Positions 62,449 to 64,000 of a stretch of 64,000 nt of DNA are shown here, in pieces. The stretch comes from Parvibaculaceae bacterium (GTDB lineage Bacteria; Pseudomonadota; Alphaproteobacteria; Parvibaculales; Parvibaculaceae), in the NCBI GenBank assembly GCA_019636015.1, contig JAHBYJ010000001.1, forward strand, positions 1,984,001-2,048,000, written 5' to 3'. The translations under genes were made by a program, and so were the position numbers. The notes below the pieces were generated by a model, which worked only from the letters and a program-made list of their open reading frames with translations, ran no database searches and was not told where the DNA came from. How positions within the stretch are numbered: position 1 is the first letter of the stretch; each line of letters begins with the position of its first letter.

Positions 62449-63466
62449 CGGAGCGCCCGTTCGAGACGGCGACGAGTTTCGCAAGTGCGGCTCGTGCGCT
62501 GCCATCGTCGATGGCGCGGGCTGCGATGGTGACGCCATCCTTGAGCGCGGAGACACGGCCGGAGACGATGAGTGCGGCAGCGCTGTTCAGGAGCACGATG
62601 TCGCGATAGGCGCTCGCCTCGCCGTCGAGCAGGCGGTGGATCGCAGCGGCGTTATCGGCTGGGCTGCCGCCTTTGAGGTCTTCGATCGAAGCGCGTTTGA
62701 GCCCTGCATCTTCCGGTGTGATGGCGAAGAGGCGGATTGCGCCGTTCTTGAGTTCGGCGACGGTGGTCGGGCCGGTCGTCGTGATCTCGTCCATGCCGTC
62801 GGAGCCGTGCACGACCCAGGCGCTGTCCGAACCGAGATTGCGCAGCACTTCGGCGAAGGGCTCGACCCAGCCGGACGAAAAGACACCGAGCAGGTGATGC
62901 TTGACGAGCGCCGGATTGGAGAGCGGCCCGAGCATGTTGAACACGGTCTTGATGCCGAGATCGTTGCGCACCGGGGCGACATGCTTCATCGCAGAATGAT
63001 GCGCCTGCGCGAACATGAAGCCGATGCCGGCGCGGCCGATGCAGCGTTCGATGGTGGGAGGGTCGATGTCGAGATTGACGCCAAGCTCCTGCAGCGCATC
63101 GGCCGTGCCCGAAAGTGAAGACGCCTTGCGGTTGCCGTGCTTCGCGACGGGGACGCCCGTGGCCGCGACAACGATTGCCGTGGCGGTCGAGATATTCCAG
63201 GTGCCGAGCGCATCGCCGCCGGTGCCCACAATGTCGATAGCGTTTGCCGGCGCCTGCACCCGCAGCGCCCGCTCGCGCATGACGCGCGCGCCTGCCGTGA
63301 TCTCCTCGACCGTTTCGCCGCGGACGCGAAGCCCCATCAGGAAGGCCGCGATCTGCGCCGGGCTCGCCTCACCGGACATGACGGTCTCGAAGGCGCCGCG
63401 CGCATCCGCGGCGTCGAGTTTCCGGCCCTCGGCAAGCGCCGCGATGATGGTCTTGAAATCGGTCAT
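62441..63466 (-). CDS. trpD: Anthranilate phosphoribosyltransferase
   Basis: Second step of tryptophan synthesis. It has 341 residues; the PRPP-binding [17 protein letters not shown] near 78-94, KHGNRKASS near 108-116 and the second motif LGPLSNPA near 169. It stands between trpG and trpC in the same orientation. Confidence 0.96.
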   Translation of the reverse strand: MTDFKTIIAALAEGRKLDAADARGAFETVMSGEASPAQIAAFLMGLRVRGETVEEITAGARVMRERALRVQAPANAIDIVGTGGDALGTWNISTATAIVVAATGVPVAKHGNRKASSLSGTADALQELGVNLDIDPPTIERCIGRAGIGFMFAQAHHSAMKHVAPVRNDLGIKTVFNMLGPLSNPALVKHHLLGVFSSGWVEPFAEVLRNLGSDSAWVVHGSDGMDEITTTGPTTVAELKNGAIRLFAITPEDAGLKRASIEDLKGGSPADNAAAIHRLLDGEASAYRDIVLLNSAAALIVSGRVSALKDGVTIAARAIDDGSARAALAKLVAVSNGRSDG

Positions 63467-63545
63467 TGTTCTGCTTGGTCTGTTCCTGCCCGCCCGAAAG
63501 ATATTCGCTCAACGGCCAAAAATACAGTCATTCCGGCGCCAGGCG

Positions 63546-64000
63546 TCAGGCCAGCTCCCGGACATTCATGCCCGCAAGCTGGAGGAAATTCCGCAGCAGG
63601 TCATGCCCATGCTCGGAAGCGATGCTTTCCGGGTGAAACTGCACGCCATGGATCGGCAGCTCCTTGTGCTGCATGCCCATGATGATGCCATCGGTCGTCC
63701 AGGCGGTGATTTCCAGACACTCCGGCAGGCTCTCGCGCTCGACGATCAGCGAGTGATAGCGCGTCGCCTCGATGGGGCTCGGCAAGTGCTGGAAGATCCC
63801 TTTGCCGCCATGGTGAATGTCGCTCATCTTGCCGTGCATGAGGACAGGCGCCCGTACCACCTTGCCGCCAAACGACTGGCCGATGGCCTGATGGCCGAGA
63901 CAGACGCCAAGCAGCGGAATGCGATGCGCCGCGGCAGCGGCAATGAGGTCGAGGCAGATGCCGGCCTTGTCGGGGTCGCAGGGGCCGGGGGACAGGACGA
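63546..64000 (-). CDS. trpG: Anthranilate synthase component II (glutamine amidotransferase), partial
   Basis: The C-terminal ~150 residues of a class I glutamine amidotransferase, cut by the right window edge. Visible: the oxyanion region [12 protein letters not shown] at the edge, the nucleophile in GVCLGHQ, and the His-Glu pair in [14 protein letters not shown]. The neighbour trpD identifies it as TrpG; it could also serve para-aminobenzoate synthesis. The 5' end lies outside the window. Confidence 0.93.
   Translation of the reverse strand, partial: VLSPGPCDPDKAGICLDLIAAAAAHRIPLLGVCLGHQAIGQSFGGKVVRAPVLMHGKMSDIHHGGKGIFQHLPSPIEATRYHSLIVERESLPECLEITAWTTDGIIMGMQHKELPIHGVQFHPESIASEHGHDLLRNFLQLAGMNVRELA

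Overview
The window is GC-rich chromosomal DNA from an alphaproteobacterium. The evidence is the gene order clpP-clpX-lon-hup, a single uninterrupted 14-gene nuo operon, the block rpsB-tsf-pyrH-frr-uppS-cdsA-dxr-rseP-bamA-ompH-lpxD-fabZ-lpxA-lpxI-lpxB, the block trpG-trpD-trpC-moaC-moeA-lexA, the use of LpxI rather than LpxH, a short ProS without an editing insertion, and LexA boxes of the alphaproteobacterial direct-repeat type GAAC-N7-GAAC. Several features resemble Parvibaculum or relatives, but I cannot fix the genus without a search. There is no prophage, insertion sequence, CRISPR array or rRNA operon.

Layout. 0.26-5.7 kb: ATP-dependent proteolysis (ClpP, ClpX, Lon) and the nucleoid protein HU. 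5.8-7.1 kb: an MFS transporter on the minus strand. 7.2-7.5 kb: tRNA-Val(TAC) and tRNA-Asp(GTC). 7.8-22.1 kb: nuoA to nuoN, encoding respiratory complex I, with many overlapping start and stop codons, followed by birA and ribonuclease J. 24.7-28.3 kb: methylmalonyl-CoA epimerase, a DUF1467 membrane protein, a repeat-rich intergenic region, a minus-strand purine permease with a small membrane protein, and a small secreted protein. 28.4-30.0 kb: an unrecognised large secreted protein with a possible Cys-His-Asp triad. 30.1-34.2 kb: proS, the lipoprotein-release ABC transporter (lolC/E-type permease and lolD) and a DUF411 copper-type protein. 34.3-38 kb: a 45-codon membrane-protein gene behind a LexA box, then dnaE.

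38.1-53.2 kb, all plus strand, makes translation factors (S2, EF-Ts, ribosome recycling factor), UMP kinase, and a cell-envelope assembly line: undecaprenyl diphosphate and CDP-diacylglycerol synthesis, DXP reductoisomerase, the RseP site-2 protease, BamA, an OmpH/Skp chaperone, and lipid A synthesis (LpxD, FabZ, LpxA, LpxI, LpxB). 53.2-56.1 kb, minus strand: citrate synthase and glutamyl-tRNA synthetase. 56.3-58.4 kb, plus strand: ComEC. 58.4-64 kb, minus strand: lexA, moeA, moaC, a GNAT acetyltransferase, trpC, trpD and the edge-truncated trpG.

The most interesting non-housekeeping signals are: (1) the LexA-box-controlled 45-residue single-span membrane protein upstream of dnaE, which looks like a functional counterpart of the SOS-induced division inhibitor SidA of Caulobacter; the same box stands upstream of lexA in this window; (2) a ~95-nt intergenic element present twice (after rnj and after proS) that folds into four consecutive hairpins whose stems differ by compensatory changes; (3) the secreted protein with a candidate cysteine-hydrolase triad; (4) a 45-bp tandem repeat next to a ~93-bp inverted repeat at 25.4-25.7 kb.
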